Origin: Rhodococcus sp. NBC_00297
GTDB lineage: Bacteria; Actinomycetota; Actinomycetes; Mycobacteriales; Mycobacteriaceae
Assembly: GCF_036173065.1 (NCBI RefSeq)
Contig: NZ_CP108041.1
Span: 3,971,001 to 4,035,000, forward strand
Length of the DNA: 64,000 nucleotides
Direction: 5' to 3'
This document shows, in pieces, positions 1 through 8,600 of this stretch. The position numbers were made by a program, and so were the translations under genes. Below the pieces are notes generated by a model. The model did not search any database, was not told where the DNA came from, and saw only the letters and a program-made list of their open reading frames with translations. How positions within the stretch are numbered: the stretch's first letter is position 1; each line of letters opens with the position of its first letter.

Positions 1-371
1 CCGCCCGCGAGTCCCTGCACGATGCGCGCCGCGACGAGCTGCAGATCGTTCTGCGCGAGTCCACACGCGAGGCTGGCCACCGTGAAGAGGGCGAGTCCGG
101 TGAAGAACACCCACTTGTGGCCGATGCGGTCGCCCACCCGACCCGCCGGGATCAGTGCCAGGCCGAACGCGAGCGCGTATCCGGAGATGATCCAGGACAG
201 GGTGGCCTCGGACGCGTCGAGGCTCGTGCGGATGGTGGGGAGCGCGACGTTGACGATGGTCGTGTCGAGCAGGGCGATGAACATGCCCATGAGCAGGACG
301 ATCAACGACTGCCAGGCGCGTCGGGAGACCGCGGGGGCCGCGTTGTCGGCCGAGGTGGAAGTGGTGGACAC
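1..371 (-). CDS. MFS drug exporter, N-terminal part (cut by window edge)
   Basis: Reading the minus strand from a GTG at 371 gives about 123 residues of a major facilitator superfamily permease before the window ends. The N-terminus has a short polar leader, a first membrane helix ending in the LLDTTIVNVALP signature typical of the DHA2 (EmrB/QacA, 14-helix) drug:H+ antiporters, then the loop motif GRVGDRIGHK, which is motif A between helices 2 and 3. An AAAGG element lies just upstream of the start. The family exports drugs or metabolites across the inner membrane using the proton gradient; the substrate cannot be told. The rest of the gene lies left of the window. Confidence 0.85.
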   Translation of the reverse strand, partial: MSTTSTSADNAAPAVSRRAWQSLIVLLMGMFIALLDTTIVNVALPTIRTSLDASEATLSWIISGYALAFGLALIPAGRVGDRIGHKWVFFTGLALFTVASLACGLAQNDLQLVAARIVQGLAG

Positions 372-560
372 CCGAGAAACCTTTCGCACAGGACAGTAAC
401 TGACGACCGTATTCGGTGAAGACGTGAGTCTCGGACCGGTCGTGGCCGCATTCTCTAGAGTTGCGTGCACCACGGAGCGCGGCGCACGGGGTGCAGCGTT
501 CCCCGCGGGACGCGCACGCAATCACCGCTTCGCCGGTGACGGAAGCGAGGGGGATCTTCG

Positions 561-1940
561 ATGACACATGCGTTCACGGACGATGCGTTGGGGCGCGACG
601 ACGCGGTGGGGCTCGCGCTGCGAGTGCGCAGGCGCGAGGTCACCGCCGCGGAACTGGCGTCGGCGGCACTGTCGCGCATCGAGAAGATGGCCGAGTTGGA
701 CGCGCTGGTGGGGCCACCACTGACGACTCCCGTCGTCGGCGACCAGGCGGGGCCGTTCGCGGGTGTGCCGACGCTGATCAAGGACAACAGCGACGTCCGA
801 GGGCTGCCGACGGGCCAGGGCTCCGAGATCATCCGTGCTCGTCCCGCGGACCGGCACGGTCCCGTGGCCCGCGAGATGCTCTCGATGGGGTTCGGTGTCA
901 TGGCCAAGACGACGCTGCCGGAGTTCGGACTCAGCGCGTCGACCGAGTTCCCGACCCGGCCGCCCACCCGGAACCCCTGGAACACCGAGTACTCGACGGG
1001 CGCGTCCTCGGGCGGATCCGCGGCGCTGGTGGCGGCGGGGGCGGTTCCCCTCGCACACGGCAACGACGGCGGCGGCTCGATCCGGATCCCAGCGGCCTGC
1101 ACGGGGCTCGTGGGCCTCAAGCCGTCGCGCGGCAGGTTCGTGCTGCCGGCGCTGGAGAAGCTTCTGCCTGTCGCGATCGTCTCCGAGGGCGTGCTGACGC
1201 GCAGTGTCCGTGACACCGCCGCGTTCTGGGCCGCGGCCGATCACGCGAGTGCACGACGCCTGCGACCGATCGGCACCGTGACGGGCCCGTCGGCGCGGCG
1301 ACTGCGGGTCGGTGTGATCCGGCAGTCGCCCGCGGGCGGCCCCACCGACGTCGAGACGCTCGCCGCGCTGGACGACGCCGCCGCGCTCCTCGAGCGCCTC
1401 GGTCACACGGTGGACGAGATGACCACCGTGCCGATCGACCCACGCTTTCCCGAGGACTTCGTCGAGTACTGGTCGTTCCTCGCCTACGTTCTGCAGAAGA
1501 CGACGCCGCGTCTCGAGGGCCGCACGGAACGCGACTTCGACACGCTCACCGTGGGACTCGCGGACCGCTTCCGTCGTACGCGGTACCGATTGCCGTCGGT
1601 GGTGCGTCGACTGCGCAGGGCCGGTGCCGACTACGCCTCGATGTTCGCGAGCGTCGACCTGGTGCTGTCCCCGGTGCTCGGGCACACCACGCCGCGGCTG
1701 GGGCATCTGTCGCCGCACGTGCCGTTCGACGAGTACCTCGAGAGGCTCACGTCCTACGCCGCGTTCACTCCGCTGCACAACGTGGCGGGCGCGCCGGCGA
1801 TGTCGCTGCCGCTGGGGCGCTCGAGCGCCGGACTGCCGGTGGGGGTCATGTTCTCCGGTGTGCAGGGCGACGAGCGAACGCTGCTCGAGGTGGCCTTCGA
1901 GATCGAAGGCGCGGCACCGTGGCGTTCCCTCGCCGACTGA
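561..1940 (+). CDS. Amidase (amidase signature family)
   Basis: This 459-residue protein hydrolyses a carboxylic amide to acid and ammonia; the substrate is not predictable. The amidase-signature catalytic triad is present with family spacing: Lys74 in TLIKDN, cis-Ser149 in TGASSGGSA and nucleophile Ser173 in GGSIRIPAA. A purine-rich ribosome binding site (GAGGGGG) precedes the ATG. It stands alone between a divergent MFS gene and a tiny ORF. GatA itself is unlikely because no gatB or gatC is nearby and the C-terminal half diverges, so it is more likely a catabolic or detoxifying amidase. Confidence 0.9.
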   Translation: MTHAFTDDALGRDDAVGLALRVRRREVTAAELASAALSRIEKMAELDALVGPPLTTPVVGDQAGPFAGVPTLIKDNSDVRGLPTGQGSEIIRARPADRHGPVAREMLSMGFGVMAKTTLPEFGLSASTEFPTRPPTRNPWNTEYSTGASSGGSAALVAAGAVPLAHGNDGGGSIRIPAACTGLVGLKPSRGRFVLPALEKLLPVAIVSEGVLTRSVRDTAAFWAAADHASARRLRPIGTVTGPSARRLRVGVIRQSPAGGPTDVETLAALDDAAALLERLGHTVDEMTTVPIDPRFPEDFVEYWSFLAYVLQKTTPRLEGRTERDFDTLTVGLADRFRRTRYRLPSVVRRLRRAGADYASMFASVDLVLSPVLGHTTPRLGHLSPHVPFDEYLERLTSYAAFTPLHNVAGAPAMSLPLGRSSAGLPVGVMFSGVQGDERTLLEVAFEIEGAAPWRSLAD

Positions 1941-2056
1941 CACGAGAACGTCGCCCGTTCTCCGTGTTGCGACCCCCGACGGGCCGGCGGGTGCCTAGTG
2001 TTCTGGGACAGGGGGCGACCCGAGCCCGCTGACAGGCACGAACGTCGGAGGAACAC

Positions 2057-2122
2057 ATGTCCGCAGGGCTCGTCGACATCCTGATCCGCATCAGCTACCT
2101 GTTCCGCGGCTGGAGCTTCTAG
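2057..2122 (+). CDS. Possible 21-residue peptide with a strong ribosome binding site
   Basis: An ATG at 2057 is preceded by a near-perfect Shine-Dalgarno (CGGAGGA, 5-6 bases upstream) and opens 21 codons ending in TAG. The peptide begins MSAGLVDILIR and ends SYLFRGWSF; it is hydrophobic with two arginines and a C-terminal aromatic cluster. Nineteen of its twenty non-start codons end in G or C, as expected for coding DNA here. The stop directly abuts the stop of the convergent thioesterase gene. No family is recognised. It could be a membrane-active small protein, a leader peptide or chance. Confidence 0.45.
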   Translation: MSAGLVDILIRISYLFRGWSF

Positions 2123-2530
2123 TCAGGCGTTCGGGTTCGCCACGTTCTGCAGTCGCACCTGACCGCGGGCGATCTCCTTACCTGAGTCGGCGCTGGTGAT
2201 GATCACCTGCCAGAGCTGCTGTACCCGACCCTGTTGCAGCGGGGTGGCGACCACGTCGACCCGCCCCTCGGTCATCGACCGGAGGAAGTCCGTTCCGTTG
2301 TGGACGCCGACCGCGAACTGTCCGCGGTCCGAGACCGCCACGCTCGCACCGATACTCGCGGCCGATTCGACGGCCGAGGCGTAGACGCCGCCGTGCACGA
2401 CGCCCCACGGGGTGTGATGATCGCTCGTCAGATCGATGTGTCCGCGTACCTCGGTGCCGGTGGCCGTGGTGACCTGCAGCCCGGCTGCGGCGGTGAAGAC
2501 GGTGTCGGCGAAGTTCTGTAGGTCGGTCAT
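2123..2530 (-). CDS. PaaI-family acyl-CoA thioesterase (hotdog fold)
   Basis: This 135-residue protein has the hotdog signature GVVHGGVYASAVESAA near the middle, where the HGG segment forms the active-site helix of PaaI/DHNA-CoA-type thioesterases. Such enzymes hydrolyse aromatic or small acyl-CoA thioesters as tetramers in the cytoplasm; the acyl group here is unknown. The start at 2530 (MTDLQNF) was chosen over a longer frame because AGGAGA sits at the right distance upstream and homology begins there. It lies downstream of the acetoacetate-decarboxylase-like gene on the same strand with a short gap, so the two may be co-transcribed. Confidence 0.85.
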   Translation of the reverse strand: MTDLQNFADTVFTAAAGLQVTTATGTEVRGHIDLTSDHHTPWGVVHGGVYASAVESAASIGASVAVSDRGQFAVGVHNGTDFLRSMTEGRVDVVATPLQQGRVQQLWQVIITSADSGKEIARGQVRLQNVANPNA

Positions 2531-2576
2531 GGGGTCTCCTGTGTAGGCGGACCCACAGTCAACCCCAACGAGCTCA

Positions 2577-3269
2577 GCGTCGGTCGACGTGTCCACCGAA
2601 CACGATGGAGGCGTCGGCGAGTGCCACGCTCACGGTCGGCGTGCGTCCGTGCAGGTGACCCAGCGGACCGTCCGATGCGAACGTCCACGTCGTCGACAGC
2701 GCGCGGGTGGTCGCGTAGATCGTGTTGCGGGACACGACGGTGCGACCGCCGAGGTGCTGTGCGGTGGTGAGCGGAATGCGCGGCGTGCCCGGTGTGAGTC
2801 GGCGCCCGACCCGCGCGTCGAGCGCCGCGACGGAGGCACCGTCGAACGTCATCGACGCGGTGACACGCGGCCCGCTCGTCTCGCGGCGGAATTCGCCCAG
2901 ATGCTTCGGTATGGACCACAGTTCGCGCCCACCGGTGCGGGACTGCGGACTGTCGACCCAGATGTGCGGGATGGTGGCCATGACGGTGACGCCGCGCCGG
3001 ACGAGTACCGAGCCGATCAACTCGTCGTAGGACAGGACGCCGCCCGAGGTGTAGCGCACGAAGGCCGCGGAGACGACAGCGTGCCCGCCGACCGTCACCA
3101 GCCGGGCATCGGCGTCGGACACGGCGGACACCACGTCCTGCGGGAGCTCGTGGACGGGAACGCGGTAGACCGACACCAGCAGGGTGCCGCCGAGGTACCA
3201 GGGCTCCGGCGGATACAGCTCGCCGTCCGCGCCGGTGTGCCAGTCCTGCGTCCGCGCCGACTCCGTCAT
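2577..3269 (-). CDS. Acetoacetate decarboxylase family protein
   Basis: The product of about 230 residues resembles the ADC family: the central WSIPKHLGEF segment and the preceding PPEPWYLGGTLLVSVYRVP stretch are typical of the actinobacterial ADC-like clan. True acetoacetate decarboxylase uses a Schiff-base lysine; the Lys of WSIPKHLG lies at the expected region, but the reaction is not established for this subgroup. Start: an ATG at 3269 is preceded 6 bases upstream by TACCCT (3276-3281 on the minus strand) and no ribosome binding site, fitting a leaderless message; a GTG at 3275 is the alternative. It is divergent from cobD. Confidence 0.7.
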
Positions 3270-3339
3270 GCGCACAGGGTATCCGAATACGTGGACGTCC
3301 GACTATCTGACCGTGACGCGGCGGATAGGATCGCAGACG

Positions 3340-4314
3340 ATGATCACCGCACCCGCCGTCGGAATCGTGTCCGGATACCTCGCCGACCTGATGCTGGGGG
3401 ATCCACGACGCCGTCATCCCGTGGCCGCCTTCGGATCTCTCGCCGCCGCCCTCGAGACGCGGACGTACCGGGACGACCGACTCGCCGGAACCGTCCACAC
3501 CGCACTGCTCGTCGGTGGAGCCATCGGCGCGACGGCCGCGGCGGATCGACTCGTGCGCGATCACCCGGTTCCGCGTGCAGCGCTGACGGCCGCCGCGGTC
3601 TGGGCGTGTCTCGGCGGAACGACGCTGGCCCGCACGGGTCTCGCGCTGGCCGACGCCCTGGACGCCAACGATCTTCCGGCCGCGCGGGCGATTCTGCCGT
3701 CGCTCTGCGGGCGTGATCCCGCTCTGCTGGACGGCGCGGGCGCGGCGCGGGCGGCGCTCGAATCGGTGGCCGAGAACACCTCGGACGCGACGACGGGCGT
3801 GCTCTTCTGGGCCGCGGTGGCAGGGGCTACCGGCGCCGTCGGCTACCGCGCCGTCAACACCCTCGACGCGATGATCGGCTACCACTCGCCGCGCTACGAA
3901 CGGTTCGGATGGTGTGCCGCCCGGCTCGACGACGTGGTCAACCTGATCCCCGCCCGACTCACCGGACTCCTCACGGCAGCATCGGCGCCGACGGTGGGTG
4001 GGACGCCGCGGGACGCCCTGGCCGCGTGGCGCGCGAGCGCGTCCGACCATCCGAGCCCGAATGCCGGAGTGACCGAGTCGACCGCCGCGGGCGCCCTCGG
4101 AGTACGGCTCGGCGGCGAGACGGCCTACGCGCACGGTGTCGAACAGCGGCCCGTCCTGGGCCGGGGAAGCGTCCCCACGACGAACGATCTGCGGCGTGCG
4201 GTGCGCCTGTCGGCCGCGGTGCAGGCGAGCGCCGCGGCGGTGTCAGCGCTTCTTGCCGTAGCGATCGGTCAGCAGCGTCGTCGACTCGGCCGCGGGCGCC
4301 GACTTCCTTCGTAG
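3340..4314 (+). CDS. cobD: Cobalamin biosynthesis protein CobD/CbiB
   Basis: This 324-residue integral membrane protein is the CobD/CbiB enzyme that attaches the aminopropanol arm to adenosylcobyrate to give adenosylcobinamide (phosphate). Family landmarks are GYLADLMLGDPRRRHPVAAFG at the N-terminus (first helix plus GDP.R..HPV), SVAENTSDATTGVLFW, NTLDAMIGYHSPRYERFGW and SDHPSPNAGVTES. No ribosome binding site is visible; TAGGAT (3326-3331) lies 8 bases before the ATG, consistent with a leaderless transcript. The last 72 bases overlap the end of the convergent SURF1 gene. It corresponds to M. tuberculosis Rv2236c by context. Confidence 0.93.
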   Translation: MITAPAVGIVSGYLADLMLGDPRRRHPVAAFGSLAAALETRTYRDDRLAGTVHTALLVGGAIGATAAADRLVRDHPVPRAALTAAAVWACLGGTTLARTGLALADALDANDLPAARAILPSLCGRDPALLDGAGAARAALESVAENTSDATTGVLFWAAVAGATGAVGYRAVNTLDAMIGYHSPRYERFGWCAARLDDVVNLIPARLTGLLTAASAPTVGGTPRDALAAWRASASDHPSPNAGVTESTAAGALGVRLGGETAYAHGVEQRPVLGRGSVPTTNDLRRAVRLSAAVQASAAAVSALLAVAIGQQRRRLGRGRRLPS

Positions 4315-5157
4315 GCCTCGCCGCGGCTTCAGCAGCGCGTCCAGTCCGTCGTCGTACTCGTCGGGAGCGGCGGTGGGCTCGAGATCGTCGCTCGGTTCGA
4401 GATCGTCACTCGACTCGGCGTTGCCACGCCGCCGTTCCCTGATCTCGGCGCGCACGAAGTACGCCAGACCCAGCGGAGCCATGATGCCGAACGCCAGCCA
4501 CTGCAACCCGTAGGACAGGTAAGGCCCGGCGTCGAGCTGCGGCAGCGCGAGAACACCGAGACCGCCGGGCTGCGCGTCGGCGAGCTGCACGTACCCGTCG
4601 ACCGGATCGGTGCCGGTCAACTCACCGACCTGGGCGGGCGTGATCGTGTAGACCTGCGGGACCCCGGGGCCGGCGACGGCGGGCTTGTCCGGAACCGACG
4701 GTTCCGAGACGCGCAGGCGGCCCTCCAGCGTGACGGTGCCGGCCGGCGGGGGATCGAAGGTCGGGACGTCGATACCCGTGGTGGGCAGCACGTAGCCGCG
4801 GTTCACCAGGATCGTGGGCCCGGCGTCGGTGACGAACGGGGTGAGGACTTCGAAGGCCGGGGTGTCGTCGACGCTGCGCAGGCGGACCACCACATCGCTG
4901 TCGGCGTCGTACGTCCCGGTGACCACGACCCGTCGCCAGTCGTCCTCGGGGGCGACGACCTGCTCGGTCAACAGGTCGGCAGCATCGACCGGTTCCGCGT
5001 CGAAGGAGCGGCTGATCTGCTCGTTCCGCGCCGACGTGGTGGTGTTCTTGCCCAGTTGCCAGGGCGCGAGAACGGAGAAGCAGAGGTACGCGAAGAGGAT
5101 GACGACAGCCGCGAGTGCCAACCACCCGGGACGGAGAAGGAACGACAGTCGGCGCAC
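4243..5157 (-). CDS. SURF1 family cytochrome oxidase assembly protein
   Basis: This 304-residue protein has the SURF1 layout: an N-terminal helix (about residues 7-30, beginning FLLRPGWLA), a periplasmic domain with WQLGK, WRRVVVTGTYD and ILVNRGYVLP motifs, and a second helix starting at SYGLQWLAFGIM. SURF1 proteins assist heme a insertion into aa3-type cytochrome oxidase, whose subunits ctaC, ctaF and ctaE lie 45-52 kb downstream. After the last helix there is an acidic tail with a tandem SDDLEP repeat and a basic end. The GTG at 5157 was chosen as the first start before the basic-plus-hydrophobic N-terminus. It is downstream of the phosphatase gene on the same strand. Confidence 0.88.
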   Translation of the reverse strand: MRRLSFLLRPGWLALAAVVILFAYLCFSVLAPWQLGKNTTTSARNEQISRSFDAEPVDAADLLTEQVVAPEDDWRRVVVTGTYDADSDVVVRLRSVDDTPAFEVLTPFVTDAGPTILVNRGYVLPTTGIDVPTFDPPPAGTVTLEGRLRVSEPSVPDKPAVAGPGVPQVYTITPAQVGELTGTDPVDGYVQLADAQPGGLGVLALPQLDAGPYLSYGLQWLAFGIMAPLGLAYFVRAEIRERRRGNAESSDDLEPSDDLEPTAAPDEYDDGLDALLKPRRGLRRKSAPAAESTTLLTDRYGKKR

Positions 5158-5194
5158 GACTACACAGCGTAGTCGTCGCGTCGCGACGGGGGTG

Positions 5195-5653
5195 TCAGTG
5201 CTGCGTGAGGGCCTCGAGTAGACCGGGGACGGCCGCCTCGATCTGCTCGCGCACCGTCCGGAAGTCTCCGTCGTCGCCGTAGTACGGATCGGCGACCGAG
5301 TCGGAATCGGCGTCCGGGTCGAACGAGCGCAGCAGTGCCAACCGATCCGCGGGGACGCCGAGGCGACGGAGGTCGCGCTCGTGAGTTCGATCCAGCGCGA
5401 CGACGAGGTCTGCACCCAGGATCTCGGCATCGACGGTGCGGGCGCGATGGGCCGACGGGTAGCCGTGCGACTCCAGCTCGGCAGCGGCGCGCGGGTCGGC
5501 GGCGTCGCCGACGTGCCAGTCGCCCGTGCCGGCGCTGGTGACGCGCACCCGGTCGTCCATCCCGGCATCCGCGAGGGCCTGCGTCACGATCTTCTCGGCC
5601 ATCGGCGACCGACAGATGTTGCCCGTGCAGACGAAGGTCACGTGCACCGTCAT
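5195..5653 (-). CDS. ptpA: Low molecular weight protein tyrosine phosphatase (PtpA type)
   Basis: This 152-residue protein carries the P-loop CTGNICRS with nucleophile Cys9 and Arg15, and the general-acid loop ADPYYG with Asp122 and two adjacent tyrosines (124-125) that correspond to the phosphorylated Tyr pair of M. tuberculosis PtpA. It dephosphorylates phosphotyrosine in proteins. Its ATG overlaps the stop of the upstream HAD gene by four bases (ATGA), so the pair is translationally coupled, matching the ptkA-ptpA arrangement of mycobacteria. Protein substrates in this organism are unknown. Confidence 0.92.
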   Translation of the reverse strand: MTVHVTFVCTGNICRSPMAEKIVTQALADAGMDDRVRVTSAGTGDWHVGDAADPRAAAELESHGYPSAHRARTVDAEILGADLVVALDRTHERDLRRLGVPADRLALLRSFDPDADSDSVADPYYGDDGDFRTVREQIEAAVPGLLEALTQH

Positions 5654-6339
5654 GCCGCGTCCGTCGTGAGCGAGGAGAGCAACGTGGTGAGTTCCGCCGC
5701 CGATCCGACGGACCACGAGGCCGCGTCGTGCTCGGACTCGAATCCATATCCCCACCGGACCAGGACGACGGGGATGCCCCAGTGCCCGGCGCCGAACACG
5801 TCGTGGTCGCGGTCGCCGACCATCACCACCGACGCGGTACCGCCCTCGGCCGTGGACCGAGCCGGGCGCCCCACCTGCTCGAGTGCGCGCGCGACGACGT
5901 CCGCCTTGGACCGGCGGCTGCCGTCGTCGCTGGCGCCCGCGATGAAGCGGAAGTAGTCGGCCAGGCCGAAGTGTTCGAGAATGCGCCGTGCGAATCGTTC
6001 GTTCTTCGACGTCGCGACCGCCATCGGGACACCGGCGGCCACGAGCGCGTCCAGCACGTCGACGATGCCCTCGTACACCCGGTTCTCGGACCAGCCGCGG
6101 CTGTCGTAGTACTCCGTGTAGGCGGCGCGGGCGCGCTCGACCCTGTCCTCGTCGAGACCGAGGGACCGGAACGTGTCGATCATCGGCGGACCGATGACGT
6201 GCGCCCGGACGTCGTCGCCGGGCGGCGGGCTCCCCACCGTCGCGAGCGCGTGATCGAAACCGGCGAGGATGCCGGGTGCGGAATCGGTGAGGGTGCCGTC
6301 GAGGTCGAAGAGGACGAGGTCGACGGCTGTGGTGGACAT
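5650..6339 (-). CDS. HAD-family hydrolase, PtkA-like
   Basis: This 229-residue protein is a HAD phosphatase of the phosphoglycolate phosphatase type: motif I FDLDGTLTDS with Asp12 and Asp14, motif II VATSKNE, the conserved Lys after GSRRSK, and motif IV MVGDRDHDVFGA. By position it matches M. tuberculosis PtkA (Rv2232), a HAD-fold protein reported to phosphorylate PtpA. It lacks the long N-terminal extension of PtkA, and an in-frame TAG eight codons upstream shows that none can be added. TATACT (6347-6352, minus strand) lies 7 bases before the ATG with no ribosome binding site, suggesting leaderless translation. Whether it acts as phosphatase or kinase cannot be decided from sequence. Confidence 0.85.
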   Translation of the reverse strand: MSTTAVDLVLFDLDGTLTDSAPGILAGFDHALATVGSPPPGDDVRAHVIGPPMIDTFRSLGLDEDRVERARAAYTEYYDSRGWSENRVYEGIVDVLDALVAAGVPMAVATSKNERFARRILEHFGLADYFRFIAGASDDGSRRSKADVVARALEQVGRPARSTAEGGTASVVMVGDRDHDVFGAGHWGIPVVLVRWGYGFESEHDAASWSVGSAAELTTLLSSLTTDAA

Positions 6340-6346
6340 GGGGGTC

Positions 6347-6367
6347 AGTATATGGAGCGCCTACAGT
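6347..6367. promoter_or_regulatory. Divergent -10 elements for the HAD/ptpA and cobC operons
   Basis: Two -10-like hexamers point outward within 21 bases: TATACT on the minus strand (6347-6352, 7 bases before the HAD ATG at 6339) and TACAGT on the plus strand (6362-6367, 7 bases before the cobC GTG at 6375). The start codons are only 35 bases apart and neither has a Shine-Dalgarno sequence. If both promoters are real, the -35 region of each overlaps the start of the other gene, so the two cannot be occupied freely at the same time. Confidence 0.6.
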
Positions 6368-6374
6368 CACCCGA

Positions 6375-7436
6375 GTGACAGGCGACGCCCGTATCGATCC
6401 GCTGCTTCGCCACCACGGCGACGTGGAGGTCGAGGCGGGCATGCTCGACTTCGCGGTGAACGTTCGTGGGTCCCGGCCCCCCGAGTGGTTGCGGCGCAGA
6501 CTGATCGAGGCGGTCGACCGACTCGCGGCGTATCCGTCCGAGGCCGAGGACCGGCGGGTTCGTGACCGAGTGGCGTTGCGCCACGGTCGATCTCCGGACG
6601 AGGTGCTGTTGCTCGCCGGAGCGGCCGAAGGATTCGCGATGCTGCCCCGGCTGCGCCCGCGCCTCGCCGCGGTCGTCCACCCGTCCTTCACCGAGCCGGA
6701 GTTCGCCCTGCGCAGTGCCGACGTCCCGGTGCATCGGGTCGTCCTGCCCGCGCCGTACCGGCTCGTCGACGCCGCCGTTCCGCACGACGCCGACCTGCTG
6801 GTGCTGGGCAATCCCACCAACCCGACGTCCATCGGCCATCCCCGCGCGGACGTGCTCGCACTCCGGGCGGAGGGACGCGTGCTCGTCGTGGACGAGGCAT
6901 TCGCCGACACCGTGCCCGGCGAGCCCGAGTCCCTGGCGTCGCAGTCTCGTCCCGACGTGGTGGTGCTGCGCAGCCTCACCAAGTCGTTCGCCCTCGCGGG
7001 GCTGCGGTGCGGGTACGCGCTCGGAGCGCCGGACGTCCTCGCCACACTGAACCGGGGCCGACCCCACTGGCCGCTGGGCACCCTGCAGCTGGCCGCGATC
7101 GAGGCGTGCTGCGAACCCGACGCCGTCGCGTCCGTGGACGCCGACGCGCTCGTGCTCGCCCGCGAGCGGCAGTACCTCGTCGAACGGCTCCGCGTACTCG
7201 GGGTGGAGGTGTCGGCACCGGCGACGGCGTCGTTCGTGCTCGTCCGCGCGGAGAACGGCGCAGCGATCCGGGCCGCGTTGCGGGACCGCGGTGTCGCGGT
7301 CCGCCGAGGCGACACCTTTCCCGGCCTCGGCCCGGATCACCTGCGGATCGCGGTGCGGGGCGCGGACTCCGTCGACCGACTCGCCGACGCGTGGGGTGAC
7401 GTGGTGCGCCAGATGGGCACACCTAGGGTCGAGTGA
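6375..7436 (+). CDS. cobC: CobC-like PLP aminotransferase (threonine-phosphate decarboxylase type)
   Basis: This 353-residue protein is a fold-type I PLP enzyme: GNPTNPTS (Asn149), VVDEAFAD (Asp173) and the PLP lysine Lys203 in [16 protein letters not shown]. It matches Rv2231c by context, annotated as the cobalamin aminotransferase CobC/CobD(Salmonella), which supplies the (R)-1-amino-2-propanol phosphate arm. Histidinol-phosphate aminotransferases are close relatives, so a role outside cobalamin synthesis is possible. The GTG start is preceded at 7 bases by TACAGT, a leaderless arrangement. It starts a run of four closely packed plus-strand genes. Confidence 0.82.
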   Translation: MTGDARIDPLLRHHGDVEVEAGMLDFAVNVRGSRPPEWLRRRLIEAVDRLAAYPSEAEDRRVRDRVALRHGRSPDEVLLLAGAAEGFAMLPRLRPRLAAVVHPSFTEPEFALRSADVPVHRVVLPAPYRLVDAAVPHDADLLVLGNPTNPTSIGHPRADVLALRAEGRVLVVDEAFADTVPGEPESLASQSRPDVVVLRSLTKSFALAGLRCGYALGAPDVLATLNRGRPHWPLGTLQLAAIEACCEPDAVASVDADALVLARERQYLVERLRVLGVEVSAPATASFVLVRAENGAAIRAALRDRGVAVRRGDTFPGLGPDHLRIAVRGADSVDRLADAWGDVVRQMGTPRVE

Positions 7437-8596
7437 TGGCATCGACGGGAACCGCAGCGCCCACCCTGGCCGAGATCATCGACGTGCTCGACGCGGCGTA
7501 CCCGCCCCGGCTCGCCGAGAGCTGGGACTCGGTCGGTCTGGTGTGCGGCGATCCCGCGAACTCCGTGACCACCGTGATGTTCGCCGTCGACGCCACGGCC
7601 GCCGTCGTGGACGAGGCGATCACCGCCGGTGCCGATCTGCTCGTGGTGCACCACCCACTGCTGCTGCGCGGTGTGGACACGGTCGGTGCCCACACGCCCA
7701 AGGGCGCGTTGGTGCATCGCCTGATCACGGCGGGGTGCGCTCTGTTCACCGCCCACACCAACGCGGACTCGGCGCAGCCCGGAGTGTCCGATGCGCTGGC
7801 GACACTGCTGGGCCTCACCGATCTGCGCCCCCTCGACGAGAAGTCGGACGGGGGCCTCGACAAGTGGGGTGTGTACGTCCCGGTGGCCGACGCCCCCGCC
7901 GTGCGGCAGGCCATGTTCGACGCGGGCGGCGGGTCGATCGGCGACTACCGCGAGTGCAGCTGGAGCGTCGTGGGCGACGGCCAGTTCCGTCCCGTCGACG
8001 ACGCGCGGCCGGCGATCGGCACCGTCGGCACCGTCGAGTCGGTCGAGGAACGGCGTGTCGAGATGGTCGCTCCGCGCTCTGCACGCCCGGCCGTTCTCAC
8101 CGCGCTGCGCTCGGCGCACCCCTACGAGGAAGTGGCGTTCGACGTCGTCGAGACGGCCGGGTTGCCGACCGACTGCGGGCTGGGCCGGATCGGGACGCTG
8201 GCCGAGCCGATGTCGTTGCGCGCCTTCGCCGACCGCGTCGGCAGCCGGCTCCCGTCCACTGCCTGGGGAGTGCGCGCCGCCGGCGATCCGGACGCGACGA
8301 TCCGGCGGGTGGCCGTGTGCGGTGGATCCGGGGACTCGATGCTCGGCGCCGTCACCGCAGCGGGTGTCGACGCCTACGTGACCTCCGACCTGCGACACCA
8401 CGTGGCGGACGAACACCTGCGGGCCGGCGGACCCGCGCTGATCGACGTCGCGCACTGGGCGGGGGAGTTCCCGTGGTGCGCCCAGGCGCGCGACCTGCTG
8501 GACAGCGCGTTCGGTGATCGCGACGGCTGGACCACCCGGACACTGACGATCAGAACGGATCCGTGGAGCATCGGCGTCCGTCCCCCGCAGGACTAG
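7436..8596 (+). CDS. Nif3-like dinuclear metal center protein
   Basis: This 386-residue protein is of the Nif3/YbgI family. The N-terminal half has [12 protein letters not shown], the metal-binding [12 protein letters not shown] and LFTAHTNAD; the C-terminal half has [25 protein letters not shown] and [12 protein letters not shown]. An inserted PII-like domain of about 100 residues ([20 protein letters not shown] onward) is typical of the long form. The biochemical role of the family is unsettled (GTP cyclohydrolase I type 2 is only a database name). The ATG shares a base with the cobC stop (TGATG), so translation is probably coupled; GTG 7433 is an alternative start. Confidence 0.9.
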   Translation: MASTGTAAPTLAEIIDVLDAAYPPRLAESWDSVGLVCGDPANSVTTVMFAVDATAAVVDEAITAGADLLVVHHPLLLRGVDTVGAHTPKGALVHRLITAGCALFTAHTNADSAQPGVSDALATLLGLTDLRPLDEKSDGGLDKWGVYVPVADAPAVRQAMFDAGGGSIGDYRECSWSVVGDGQFRPVDDARPAIGTVGTVESVEERRVEMVAPRSARPAVLTALRSAHPYEEVAFDVVETAGLPTDCGLGRIGTLAEPMSLRAFADRVGSRLPSTAWGVRAAGDPDATIRRVAVCGGSGDSMLGAVTAAGVDAYVTSDLRHHVADEHLRAGGPALIDVAHWAGEFPWCAQARDLLDSAFGDRDGWTTRTLTIRTDPWSIGVRPPQD

Positions 8597-8600
8597 TACC

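Noticed and set aside
461..1213. Plus-strand frame starting near TAGAGT before the amidase
   Set aside because: It runs through the amidase in another frame, has biased Arg/Gly/Ala composition and no homology; the amidase has its own ribosome binding site.
1967..2001. TTGCGA and TAGTGT as a promoter for the 21-residue peptide
   Set aside because: The spacer is 23 bases, too long for a normal promoter; only the -10-like part remains plausible.
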